64,000 nt of DNA, taken from assembly GCF_000766945.1 (NCBI RefSeq), contig NZ_KN266210.1, positions 219,626 to 283,625 on the forward strand. Direction: 5' to 3'. Source of the DNA: Cellvibrio mixtus subsp. mixtus J3-8 (GTDB taxonomy: Bacteria; Pseudomonadota; Gammaproteobacteria; Pseudomonadales; Cellvibrionaceae). The notes beneath the pieces are model-generated. The model was not told the origin of the DNA. It searched no databases and saw only the letters and a program-made list of their open reading frames with translations. The position numbers were made by a program, and so were the translations under genes. Shown piece by piece: positions 35,958 through 44,886 of the stretch; within the stretch, counting starts at the first letter, position 1; each line of letters begins with the position of its first letter.

Positions 35958-37763
35958 TTATTGTATACCATCTAAATAAGCACTCGCACACACACCGCAA
36001 TCGTGTCTACGCCTAGCGTTATACGAAGCCAATCTTCGCCCACCCCAGACTTCCGTATATCGAGTTTGATAACGAGGAAATTCCTGATCATTTATCCATC
36101 CCAACAACATATCAATAGCTAAAGCTGCAGAAGACATGCTGGCCGCAACTGAGTATGGAGTAAAACTTTGACATGCGGTCAATCCAGATTTAGTTTTCAT
36201 CTGAGGTAATGCATCATGTTCATCTACGAAGTAATAGCCGGTTTCTTGCAAACAAGATCGACATGCATATCCATTACTCCTATTGACCATGATAGCTTGG
36301 ACTGCCTCACCATTGCCACGTATCCATACATGTAATAAAGAAGCTGCAAGCATTCCGCCATTTTGATATCGCTCATTGAGCGCCTCCGATAGTTCTATCT
36401 TTCCAGTAGCGTCAATTATCAGAGAATACTTTTTATAAAAATCATTATCATAAGATAATGCGGAATTACCCCACACAGAAATATTCAAATCATCAAACTG
36501 TTGCTGGATTTCTTCTGAGATAGCTATCGCCTTATTTTTTTCAATATATTTTCGCCCTAGCACATGCCGACCAAGATTATGAGTGCCTAACACATCAGGA
36601 TCGATTAAAGCCAATTCACCTCCATCTGTGCCAGCTCCAAGGCGTGCCATTGCCAAAGCCAAATGTCCACCAATGGCACCACAACCGATCAATACAACGT
36701 TTAAGCCAGAAAAATTTTTCGACATAAGATTCTCAGTATTTCTTCTGAAAATATATTTAGGGGTTAAATTGAGTGCGCGCTGAGGATGAACTAGCAGCTT
36801 CAGAAGAAGATTAGGCGAAGTTTTACCATCAATTTCTTTCAATAATTTTTTATGGTCTGTACAAGTTGATGGAATAGCAGTCGCAGTTAAATTAAACGGC
36901 AGGAAAAATTTTTCTTGGACAATCAATACAACACTAACCACTTTTTCTTCAATGATAGGAATCCAGAATAATTTCAAATAAGTACGCAATTTCTCAATAA
37001 GGGACTTGTCAACTGCTTTAAGAAAAGTTAGAAATTCGACCAAATTAATACTTTTCCGTTGTTGAACAACAATTTCAAATAACTTAAATATGCTCACAAA
37101 TTGATCTGACGATGTTTTTAGAGTAAAAGTAGGCCATTTAATAACAGAAGGGTCTTCACCAACAGGGATCATCCAATCCCTGACTCTACAATCAAATATT
37201 TGATCTGGAATCGAACTCATCACTAATCCATGACGGGAAAAGCGCGAATCCGCTGAATTCGAGAAATCAACATTTGCACCTGATAACCACGCCCACAGAG
37301 GCTCAATTTCTCTCAATATTTCTTTTTGTCGGTACAAAGGATCGCTCAAGGTTCGTCTTATAATTTCCGTTGTTTGCGCCATTACCCATTTAATTACATG
37401 TTTAGCAGAACTTCGCGGAAACTCGCGAGAATCTTCGGGGCTATAACAAACAGGAAGATAGTTTGTTTTTTTTGAGACGACATTGATTGGCCCAAAGTGG
37501 GCCGACTTCAATAAAGTGAAAAAGGAGGGATCAAGAGGTAAGCGTAAATACACTTTTGGAAGAGTCAAAAAATCCCAATCATGAATTTGAATCAGATATG
37601 TGATTTTTTTTCCTAGAAAAATATCCTCCATTAGCCAACTGTCTATAATTATTAAATCATCATCTAATTTATTGTTGATAATTTCGCGTACAGGAGAGGT
37701 TCTCGTATATCGAACTGTACCTATTTTCGCTAAAACATTGGATACTTGAGCTACTTTTTCCAT
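35958..37763 (-). CDS. cap2: CBASS Cap2, E2-E1 ubiquitin-transfer-like protein
   Basis: About 601 residues from the ATG at 37763, which has AGGGAAA just upstream; an in-frame TTG at 37805 would overlap the cyclase gene. The N-terminal third is an E2-like domain with a candidate catalytic Cys in LPVCYSPEDS (about residue 106). The C-terminal half is an E1/ThiF adenylation domain: VVLIGCGAIGGHLA, ALIDPDVLGTHNLGRH, and GKIELSE. Zinc cysteines are CRSC and the C-terminal CGVC, and TACQSF may hold the E1 Cys. Cap2 conjugates the cyclase C-terminus to a target and thereby primes it. It lies 19 nt after the cyclase. Confidence 0.92.
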   Translation of the reverse strand: MEKVAQVSNVLAKIGTVRYTRTSPVREIINNKLDDDLIIIDSWLMEDIFLGKKITYLIQIHDWDFLTLPKVYLRLPLDPSFFTLLKSAHFGPINVVSKKTNYLPVCYSPEDSREFPRSSAKHVIKWVMAQTTEIIRRTLSDPLYRQKEILREIEPLWAWLSGANVDFSNSADSRFSRHGLVMSSIPDQIFDCRVRDWMIPVGEDPSVIKWPTFTLKTSSDQFVSIFKLFEIVVQQRKSINLVEFLTFLKAVDKSLIEKLRTYLKLFWIPIIEEKVVSVVLIVQEKFFLPFNLTATAIPSTCTDHKKLLKEIDGKTSPNLLLKLLVHPQRALNLTPKYIFRRNTENLMSKNFSGLNVVLIGCGAIGGHLALAMARLGAGTDGGELALIDPDVLGTHNLGRHVLGRKYIEKNKAIAISEEIQQQFDDLNISVWGNSALSYDNDFYKKYSLIIDATGKIELSEALNERYQNGGMLAASLLHVWIRGNGEAVQAIMVNRSNGYACRSCLQETGYYFVDEHDALPQMKTKSGLTACQSFTPYSVAASMSSAALAIDMLLGWINDQEFPRYQTRYTEVWGGRRLASYNARRRHDCGVCASAYLDGIQ

Positions 37764-37782
37764 ACGTTTCCCTACGTAAACA

Positions 37783-38970
37783 TCAGCCGCCGCTTTGTGA
37801 TTCAATAACTGCTGGTGCCACTACTCTAGAAGCAGGAATTTCCTTAATTGTCTTGTAAGGATCTTCAGAAATTTCTTTGTTTACCAACTCTGGTGCATTC
37901 GGAATTCTTTGTCCAAAGTCGACAATCAAACAATCTATAGTGAGTTGAGAAGTTGAGCTCTGTGCAGCACTCAGCAACCGACTTAGTAAATCTTTTGCTT
38001 TGCCTGCATTTTCTTTCCTTTGCGCTGGAGTGGACTTATTGAAATTTTCGTCTTGGTGTCCGTCAATGTTAGGTTCGAATATGTCACTTTCCAACATTGA
38101 CGGAAGTTTCTGTGCGACATAAATCAACGCCTGGTCATCTCTCCCTGCAATGTATTGATAACATTTTGTGGCAATTATCATCAGCAGAATGGAGGTTGGA
38201 CCACCTGACTTCCAATGATGATCTCGCCAGCCTTTAAGATACCGAACCACCGAACGAAGCTGTAGTCCGCCGTTTGGGTATTTCATACATTCATCCTGAA
38301 ACCATTTGCGCACCTTCTCACAATCTGAGGCTTTCCACTCACCGTCTGATTTGGCCATATGAATCATTTCGATACTACTTAAATCGATCAACTTGCTTTC
38401 TGAAAAGGAAACACTATCGAATAAATTCGCCGTTAAAGCATCCATCGCATAATGCTCATCAGTCCTTAATGATTTCTCTAAAAGCAAACCATGATTTTGT
38501 TCCAGTTCGTCAAACATATCATCGGGAACCGCATACAGCGGAATGTCCATGTGAGCATTGGGCATAAACCCTTTAAATCGTAAGCAGTTAGGATTATCCG
38601 TGATAATTGTCCAACCATTTTTACTACATACTTTTTCCAAAGATTTTTTTGCTGTTTCGAAGTACTGTTTTGCTTCTTGAGAGGATTTTTGTTGGCTAAA
38701 CACTTTTGCAGGTAAATAAACCCCATAGTCGAGATCCATTTCCTGGCCAACTTGAGCTGGTTGATTACATGTGCCATATGCCCATGACCCCTGCACTCGA
38801 TATTTTGGAGAGACGTCATAATGAGCGGACAAATCCTCACTCAATTGCTCGCGCACAGCCCTCTGAGCTTCGACTAAAGCGTCGACTTGCTGGCGAGTCG
38901 GAAGCACCTTGACCCAATAACCTTTAGTTTCATTTCGGAACACCCGGTGAAAGTTTTGCAATTGGGTCAT
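37783..38970 (-). CDS. cdnA: CD-NTase of the DncV (clade A) type
   Basis: A 395-residue cyclic-oligonucleotide synthase. The nucleotidyltransferase core follows DncV closely: QGSWAYGT (Gly61-Ser62), QEMDLDYGVYLP (metal Asp79 and Asp81) and HMDIPLYAVP (third Asp142), then YLKGWRDHHWKSGGPTS. DncV makes 3'3'-cGAMP; the same product is likely here but not proven. The C-terminus ends QSGG, a terminal Gly suited to Cap2 conjugation. AGGAGG lies 6 nt before the ATG. The gene is divergent from capV across a 148-nt region that contains TTGAT-N9-ATCAA (39012-39030), a possible operator. Confidence 0.94.
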   Translation of the reverse strand: MTQLQNFHRVFRNETKGYWVKVLPTRQQVDALVEAQRAVREQLSEDLSAHYDVSPKYRVQGSWAYGTCNQPAQVGQEMDLDYGVYLPAKVFSQQKSSQEAKQYFETAKKSLEKVCSKNGWTIITDNPNCLRFKGFMPNAHMDIPLYAVPDDMFDELEQNHGLLLEKSLRTDEHYAMDALTANLFDSVSFSESKLIDLSSIEMIHMAKSDGEWKASDCEKVRKWFQDECMKYPNGGLQLRSVVRYLKGWRDHHWKSGGPTSILLMIIATKCYQYIAGRDDQALIYVAQKLPSMLESDIFEPNIDGHQDENFNKSTPAQRKENAGKAKDLLSRLLSAAQSSTSQLTIDCLIVDFGQRIPNAPELVNKEISEDPYKTIKEIPASRVVAPAVIESQSGG

Positions 38971-39118
38971 TTGCGCCTCCTAATGGTGCACATGTAAGAT
39001 TGCCTGCTAAATTGATTAATCTATGATCAATAGGTAGTATAGCGACAACCACAACCTATAGTAAATAGCCGCACCTTACTAACCATATCTTGTAGTGGAC
39101 AGGAGACTAAACGTAAAA

Positions 39119-40117
39119 ATGGAAAACTTAGAAAGCGCCCCCCAAAACAACATTTCTACATACCATGTGTTGGCTCTGTCTGGCGGAGGGTACCGAGCTC
39201 TTTATTCGGCGACGATTCTTACCGAGCTGGAGCGGGTGATTGGCTGTCCAATTGCACAGAAATTCGATTTGATTTGTGGCACCTCAGCAGGTGGTCTGTT
39301 GGCTTTGGGTTTAGCAAGTGAAATACCTGCTAAAAAGCTCAAGGAAACATTCGAAAAGGACGGAAAAAAGATTTTTGGTCAACGTAATTGGTTGAGAAAA
39401 ATGACCGGATTTTGGCTTCGTGCCAAACACTCCAATAAGGGGTTAAAAGGGGTTTTGAACGATCTTTTCAAGGATCAGACATTTAGCCATCTTAAACATC
39501 GAGTGTTGATCCCAACTGTGAATTTCACTACCGGCCGAGGGCAATTTTTCAAGACTCCTCATCACCCAACATTTGAAATGGATCGAACCTTAAGCCTTAA
39601 GGACGCAGCCCTTTCGACCTCAGCAGCACCCGTATATTTTCCATTATATCGAAACAGCAGAGGCGTCTTCGTTGATGGTGGCTTAGTTGGCAATGCACCA
39701 GGTTTGTTTGGCGTTCATGAAATTCAACGGTTTATCGCTAACCCAAACAGCCTTATCCGCATTCGCGTTCTATCGATAGGCACATTAACGATTGGAGCAA
39801 CAATTCGAGGAAATGCCGCACTTGATCAAGGAATCCTAGGATGGAAAAGTGACCTTTTTGATCTTGTTATCTCAGCTCAGGAATCTTCGGTTGATTACAT
39901 GCTCAAACATATTCTTCAGGACAATTATTTTAAAATCGATGATCAAGTAACTCCAGATCAAAGCAAGGATGTACGGGCGCTGGACGTGGTAACGGAGGCC
40001 TCTACTAATACACTCCGGGATAGAGGAATGAGTGCTGCACAACGCGCACTAGGAGATCCCAAATTTGCGGCATTTCGTAACCATCAACCGTCTAAACCAG
40101 TTTTCTATGGAAATTAA
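39119..40117 (+). CDS. capV: CBASS effector CapV, patatin-like phospholipase
   Basis: About 332 residues from the ATG at 39119; AGGAG at 39101-39105 is 13 nt upstream, and an in-frame GTG at 39095 sits before that site. The patatin motifs are the oxyanion loop SGGGYRA (21-27), the nucleophile in GTSAG (Ser56) and the Asp of FVDGG (Asp186). Activated by cGAMP, CapV degrades membrane phospholipids and kills the infected cell. In the classical Vibrio locus it precedes dncV on the same strand; here it is divergent. A stem-loop follows the stop. Confidence 0.94.
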   Translation: MENLESAPQNNISTYHVLALSGGGYRALYSATILTELERVIGCPIAQKFDLICGTSAGGLLALGLASEIPAKKLKETFEKDGKKIFGQRNWLRKMTGFWLRAKHSNKGLKGVLNDLFKDQTFSHLKHRVLIPTVNFTTGRGQFFKTPHHPTFEMDRTLSLKDAALSTSAAPVYFPLYRNSRGVFVDGGLVGNAPGLFGVHEIQRFIANPNSLIRIRVLSIGTLTIGATIRGNAALDQGILGWKSDLFDLVISAQESSVDYMLKHILQDNYFKIDDQVTPDQSKDVRALDVVTEASTNTLRDRGMSAAQRALGDPKFAAFRNHQPSKPVFYGN

Positions 40118-40134
40118 GACACCTTTAAATGAAA

Positions 40135-40153
40135 AGCCCACACTATGTGGGCT
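40135..40153 (+). terminator. Stem-loop after capV
   Basis: A perfect 8-bp stem (40135-40142 with 40146-40153) and a 3-nt loop, 17 nt after the stop. An A run precedes it, but the T run after it is poor. Confidence 0.65.
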
Positions 40154-40167
40154 TGGTGGAAGTCAAC

Positions 40168-40257
40168 TTACGGCAATACACTCATGTTCATCAAGGAACT
40201 TACAGCTACTCCAATCGAGAGTTTTTTGAAAAGCACTTGCATTTTTTTTATGTTCAT
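40168..40257 (-). CDS. Possible 29-residue hydrophobic peptide in the transposon
   Basis: ATG at 40257 preceded by a strong GGAGGA (40264-40269) at 6 nt. The peptide (MNIKKMQVLFKKLSIGVAVS and nine more residues) is a basic N-terminus plus a hydrophobic core, like a signal peptide or a small membrane toxin. The frame can be extended upstream to 40425 (85 residues) without a good ribosome site. It lies between capV and tnsD. No similarity is recognised. Confidence 0.4.
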   Translation of the reverse strand: MNIKKMQVLFKKLSIGVAVSSLMNMSVLP

Positions 40258-40544
40258 ATTGAGTCCTCCATCAATGTTTAAGTTAATTGCAACTTCGTTT
40301 TTTTTGGGCTGAAGGGACATCTTTTCTGAAACACATTTAACGACCGCCTGATCATGAGTGATGGACATGCTCGGGTCCTGTATTCCCATAAGTTGACTCG
40401 AAAATTGACACAGGCAGGAGGTCACCGGGCGGCAATCGGAAAACGACTCCTGAGCATATTACTTTACAAGTTTCATAACTCCATGTCGAATATTTTCGGG
40501 GACAGTAAAAATAGCTAAATTAAAATCAGCAAAAAAGCGCCGTT
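40258..40544. other. Gap between the small frame and tnsD
   Basis: About 290 nt with no clear gene. The region 40258-40425 is open in the same frame as the small peptide, so a longer protein cannot be excluded. Confidence 0.3.
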
Positions 40545-42014
40545 TCAAACAGATAAAAAATTATTGAATTGTTTAATACTCAATAGGTTCGCTTTATCTG
40601 GCCTATAGCTATAACTCAAAATACCATCTTGCATCAATAACACTAGGTCAACAATAGAAAAACCCTGATGCTGTACACCTGCCATAGAAATGGTGTCCAA
40701 GGGAACAGGTCCAATACGCGAGTTTTTAATTAAACGTTTTACAAGCTTTTCACATACTACACGATCAATAATCCAGTCACGATTCAACTTACCCGGCTTT
40801 TGAATAGCAATTAGTACATTTTCATCTAATAACTGCTTTAACTGATACCTCGTAATTTGTAGAGCTGCACATGCCTGGCTCATTGTCCAGTTTGAGCTTT
40901 GTAATTTGGCTAAATCCTCTGCCTCATCCCGCAAGTAATGAGCCTTTCCTTTGAAGATAACTCGTGACAATAACTTCAAGCTAACGAGTTTATCAATCCT
41001 CTCAGGCCCACACCCCAAAATCGATGCTGCGCCCTTCTTTGAAATAATATTGTTGGCGGTTGACGGCAGCTTTATACGAGTGAGCCGATCTTTTTCCAAT
41101 ATCCCAGGCCAATAGGTGCCGATATATCGGTCAAATTCTTCCTTGATCAGCAAAATACCACGATTCTCTTTTCTACGATGAAGCTGCTCATACAAATCTC
41201 GATAGTGCTTATTCAGCCCTGCTACACCTCTACTGCTCATAGGGTTATCAATAAATTGGGACAGCAATGTATATAAACCATCAGGCCATTGCTTTAAAAG
41301 TTTCCAAACATCCACATAAATTGCAGCCAGATAAGAATTTTCCATTTGATAAGGGTGAAAATGGCCACCTTTAACTCGTGTCATGTAATGCGCAATAAAA
41401 TTTATACAACTCAGCGCCTCCCGCAACGAAATACCTTTCATTACGGGAGGAACGTCAGACCTAGAAGTGGATTTGGTAAAAAGGGAGTTGATATAGGAAT
41501 TAAATTGAAGAATGGGTGAGCTCGGATTTAGTGAAATTGCTTTTAATGATCCACACTGTTGATCTTTACCATCAAGTTTTTCCCTGTACCAACTTAATCT
41601 TTTCCCATTCTTTTCGTATACATCAATCAAGAGCGTGCTGTGTATATTGCAGGCCACTATCGGTAGAAATGCCCAACGATAATTACAATATCCCAGCTGT
41701 TTTAAACATTTGGGGCAAACCTTCGGATACTTAACGAATAAGTAAGGAGTATCAATCACTCGTTTGAAGGAAAGGTAATCATGGGTTGCTGGTGACGCAA
41801 AATTTTCAATTCCTAATTTTGAAAAATGCGGAGATAGATCATAATCTCCAGTTAATATTTTACGCACTGGAGCGCGATTATTCTTCCAATCTAAACCAGC
41901 AAAATTGAGAATATGTCCTACATTTTTGAAGCCATTCAACTCTGACAATCGTATCAGATAGCTCATTAAACATTCGTTCGAATATGCTTTAGGACGAGCG
42001 AGCAACGAGCTCAC
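40545..42014 (-). CDS. tnsD: TnsD/TniQ-family target-selection protein
   Basis: A 489-residue protein. The N-terminal TniQ domain begins LLARPKAYSNECLMSYLIRL and has a zinc site, Cys100-xx-Cys103 and Cys122-xx-His125. The C-terminal half has two helix-turn-helix-like segments (near SKKGAASILGCGPERI and TMSQACAALQITRYQL), which suits binding of a fixed attachment sequence. In Tn7, TnsD recognises glmS; the position of this element means that this protein most likely recognises the 3' end of parE. The start is GTG at 42014. It is the last transposition gene of the operon. Confidence 0.88.
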   Translation of the reverse strand: MSSLLARPKAYSNECLMSYLIRLSELNGFKNVGHILNFAGLDWKNNRAPVRKILTGDYDLSPHFSKLGIENFASPATHDYLSFKRVIDTPYLFVKYPKVCPKCLKQLGYCNYRWAFLPIVACNIHSTLLIDVYEKNGKRLSWYREKLDGKDQQCGSLKAISLNPSSPILQFNSYINSLFTKSTSRSDVPPVMKGISLREALSCINFIAHYMTRVKGGHFHPYQMENSYLAAIYVDVWKLLKQWPDGLYTLLSQFIDNPMSSRGVAGLNKHYRDLYEQLHRRKENRGILLIKEEFDRYIGTYWPGILEKDRLTRIKLPSTANNIISKKGAASILGCGPERIDKLVSLKLLSRVIFKGKAHYLRDEAEDLAKLQSSNWTMSQACAALQITRYQLKQLLDENVLIAIQKPGKLNRDWIIDRVVCEKLVKRLIKNSRIGPVPLDTISMAGVQHQGFSIVDLVLLMQDGILSYSYRPDKANLLSIKQFNNFLSV

Positions 42015-42052
42015 AATAAATTACTCAACTCAAGTAAAGCATAATGAAATCC

Positions 42053-42928
42053 TCAACAGTATTTTGAGTAAAACTCCCCTTTCTTGGATAAGGATAGGCT
42101 TCCATCATTTAATATTAAACTATACCTTTTGCAGTATTTATGAGACTTGTTTTGATGATCATACTCTCGAGAGCCATTACTAAATCTGTGATGTGAATTA
42201 TCATTAATTACATTTTTTAAATGATTCAAAAGCTCTTGCCTATCTAATAAACCAATCTCAAGCTCCTTAAGCCATTGAGGCTCAAGCCGCTTATGGTAAT
42301 CGTCTATATATATAGTGTTTGTATAGGTATCCGTTGCTGAAGTAAGGCCGTAGTAAAACCAGAATGATATACCCAACAACAACAAACGAAGAAACAACGG
42401 AACCACACCTTCTTGTTTAACTTTTTCTATGCAACAAGATACAATAAACCCAGAATCCAATCCCGAAAAAAAGTAATTAAAAATTTGTGCGAGAAGCAGT
42501 ACAACACTTGCTAGCATTAGTTTTTTCGTTGCTTCTAGCTTGTTTAATTCGTCAACTTTATTTTCATATGCGAGATAGGAAACTTGATTATTCTCTACGA
42601 TTGAATCCAATCTTAATCTGTATAACCGAATATAATTATCACCCATAGAAACCACTCTTTTTGATGCTGTTATTCTTGCATCAATAAATGCCAGTAAAAA
42701 TGGGATAAAAACGCCAAAATAAAATGAAAACAGAAGCGCATACAACATAAAGTCGCCAATATTTAGAGACTTCTCATACCACTCATAATCCACCAAATAA
42801 AGACTAGCTCCAAATCTATAAGTCAAAAAAGTATCTGAAAACAACACCACGACAAGCATAAATAAAAAAGCATTAGGTTTGGATAAGCGATCATGGAACT
42901 CAATAGATCCACCGACTGATGAACTCAT
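42053..42928 (-). CDS. Four-helix membrane protein inside the tns operon
   Basis: A 291-residue protein with four predicted membrane helices (about 17-37, 55-80, 130-150 and 175-200). A charged, partly helical loop lies between helices 2 and 3 (DSIVENNQVSYLAYENKVDELNK region, about 100-130), and a polar His-rich C-terminal tail of about 90 residues follows. No known domain is recognised. GGA lies upstream of the ATG. It lies between tniQ (31 nt upstream) and tnsD (38 nt downstream) on the same strand, so it is probably cotranscribed with the transposition genes. It could be cargo, an effector or a targeting accessory. Confidence 0.65.
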   Translation of the reverse strand: MSSSVGGSIEFHDRLSKPNAFLFMLVVVLFSDTFLTYRFGASLYLVDYEWYEKSLNIGDFMLYALLFSFYFGVFIPFLLAFIDARITASKRVVSMGDNYIRLYRLRLDSIVENNQVSYLAYENKVDELNKLEATKKLMLASVVLLLAQIFNYFFSGLDSGFIVSCCIEKVKQEGVVPLFLRLLLLGISFWFYYGLTSATDTYTNTIYIDDYHKRLEPQWLKELEIGLLDRQELLNHLKNVINDNSHHRFSNGSREYDHQNKSHKYCKRYSLILNDGSLSLSKKGEFYSKYC

Positions 42929-42959
42929 AGTTATTTTCGTCCAAAAATAAAAATTACTA

Positions 42960-43907
42960 TTAAATTGAAAATTTATATCTTATTAGATTTTCCTTACTTT
43001 TTTTGAAATTATAATGCTCAAAAAATAATCCGCCATTTAAAAAATTTTCAATGGAAAGCTTAGTAGAAAATCCTTCGGAAGTTAACCACTCATGAAATTC
43101 ACGACCAGCCTGACCACTTAAAAAAATCGGATTACTATCAATTAAGATCATAACCAAACCTTGCAAATCAACTCGATACTTATTATTTCCATACAACAGC
43201 TTAGTAAACATTTTTTCCATTTTTTTAGAAATGGAAAGACCAACAAAATATCCATTTTTAAGCGCACTAATAATAATTTTATCATGCAAATAAACATCGA
43301 ATAGGCTTATAAACACATTGCAAATTAGCTTTACCATGCCAATCATAATATAATTAATTTGAACTTCCATTTTCACCATATCGGGAGCCCCATCAGACTT
43401 TGAGAAGACAGCCACAGAGCGCATTAATATTAAGCAACTGTAATTCGGCTTAACACTCTCATCTGTTACCATACATGCAATTTGGCCACCATAATCGAGC
43501 TCTGATACCTTCTGCATATTTGCAATATGGATGTGGCAAACCAAGTAATTTTCATACCTCCAATAAAACCGAATGTAACCATTTTCTTCCCAACATATAG
43601 GGCAGATATGAAATTCACTATTAACCTTACGAAAAATGCTCAAGTTTAACTGTGAGTAATTAATTTCTTTTTCGATGAGAAACTCAATCATAGTAATTAT
43701 TTTTTGGGTTTTCTCAACATAAAACGACCGATCAGGAAATTTTCTTTTGAACAATAAAATAAGCTTATCCGAAAATATTTTTTCCGATGAATAACCATTC
43801 CAATACGCCAACCTGGAAACATAATCAAAAAAATTTTCATCAACATGCTTTTCTTTTCGATATAGCAACCTCACATGAAAATCCTTAAGCCACGCCGCTA
43901 ACAGCAT
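42960..43907 (-). CDS. tniQ: Small TniQ-family protein
   Basis: About 315 residues from the ATG at 43907, which overlaps the end of tnsC by 23 nt; an upstream frame to 44006 would overlap more and lacks the TniQ pattern. The N-terminal part reads ENFFDYVSRLAYWNGY, as in TniQ. The zinc site is Cys102-xx-Cys105 and Cys124-xx-His127 (CPIC...CHIH). It lacks the long C-terminal DNA-binding region of the TnsD protein encoded downstream. In other elements short TniQ proteins join a guide complex or work with another targeting factor; no CRISPR partner is present here, so its route is open. Confidence 0.8.
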   Translation of the reverse strand: MLLAAWLKDFHVRLLYRKEKHVDENFFDYVSRLAYWNGYSSEKIFSDKLILLFKRKFPDRSFYVEKTQKIITMIEFLIEKEINYSQLNLSIFRKVNSEFHICPICWEENGYIRFYWRYENYLVCHIHIANMQKVSELDYGGQIACMVTDESVKPNYSCLILMRSVAVFSKSDGAPDMVKMEVQINYIMIGMVKLICNVFISLFDVYLHDKIIISALKNGYFVGLSISKKMEKMFTKLLYGNNKYRVDLQGLVMILIDSNPIFLSGQAGREFHEWLTSEGFSTKLSIENFLNGGLFFEHYNFKKSKENLIRYKFSI

Positions 43908-44886
43908 ATAACTTCTTGTCAGATGTAACGCCATACATAGCATATTCGGCTTCGATAATTGAATTTTTATTTGCACGATTACCAAAGTGCCAGTCCGAAT
44001 ATACAATCAACTCTTTAAGCTCTAGTTTCTCTATAGGCAATAAAAATGGATTGCAATCATCATGTATTCCATAATCGCCTAACACGCCTGCAAGCAGTGC
44101 TATATCTACTTTTTTATTTTCCATTTTTGATCGCATAAATGCATCAAAAATTAAGTCAGAAGTAATTGCAAGATTGCCATTTGTCGCACCAAAAAATCTT
44201 AAAGCCATTGAGAGCTCTTCCAACTTGATGTCTTTCGAAATTTCGTATGCATCGGCTAGCAGCTTTAACAACCTTCGATAATCCTCTCTATACTCCTTTT
44301 GGCTAATCCGGTAGGGAGGGATTACATAACGATATGCTATACGTCGCCTTAGTTGCTGGTTTGAATCTATCAAATATGTACTCCATGGCATTCCCATAAA
44401 TACTATGGGCAACTGCGTATCCTTTATTAAATCTTTAAATAAATCTGCAATCCCTGTAACGACTTTTGCACTTCGTCTCTCAATTATCACCTGAATCTCA
44501 TCTAGAATAAGCAACTCAATACCAGTAACTTTTATTAACCTTACCAGACGCTCATAAAGTTCACCTTTGTTCCTTGCACCCAATCCTTGTTGAGGATCAC
44601 CAATAGTGACGAGCATAGATCTAAGAAATTCCTGCGGTGTGGAAATAGATTTCAATTCAAAATGAACCACAGGAATATAAGTCCGTTCAGCCTGCTCAAC
44701 AACAGGATTATTTTTCAAATAGTACTTTGCTAGTTCACTCTTTCCACTCCCAGATTCTCCGGTAAGTAAAAAACATGAGGCTGCCCCAAAATGTGCTTTT
44801 TTAAAGCGTAAAGAATCAAATAGCTCAATTATTTTTGATAAGAATGGGCTTTTTATAAACGGGCGGTCAATCGAAGACTCTTTCAT
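43885..44886 (-). CDS. tnsC: TnsC, AAA+ regulator of transposition
   Basis: A 333-residue ATPase. Walker A GESGSGKS (43-50), Walker B LLILDE (about 125-130), then a sensor region with FMGMPWS and RRRIAYRYV (arginine finger region). TnsC links target-selecting TniQ/TnsD proteins to the TnsAB transposase and forms ATP-dependent filaments on target DNA. The ATG at 44886 overlaps the tnsB stop (TGATG), showing translational coupling. Confidence 0.95.
   Translation of the reverse strand: MKESSIDRPFIKSPFLSKIIELFDSLRFKKAHFGAASCFLLTGESGSGKSELAKYYLKNNPVVEQAERTYIPVVHFELKSISTPQEFLRSMLVTIGDPQQGLGARNKGELYERLVRLIKVTGIELLILDEIQVIIERRSAKVVTGIADLFKDLIKDTQLPIVFMGMPWSTYLIDSNQQLRRRIAYRYVIPPYRISQKEYREDYRRLLKLLADAYEISKDIKLEELSMALRFFGATNGNLAITSDLIFDAFMRSKMENKKVDIALLAGVLGDYGIHDDCNPFLLPIEKLELKELIVYSDWHFGNRANKNSIIEAEYAMYGVTSDKKLYAVSGVA

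Noticed and set aside
37764..37805. TTG start for cap2 overlapping the cyclase gene
   Set aside because: The ATG at 37763 has a proper AGGGAAA ribosome site, whereas the TTG has none.
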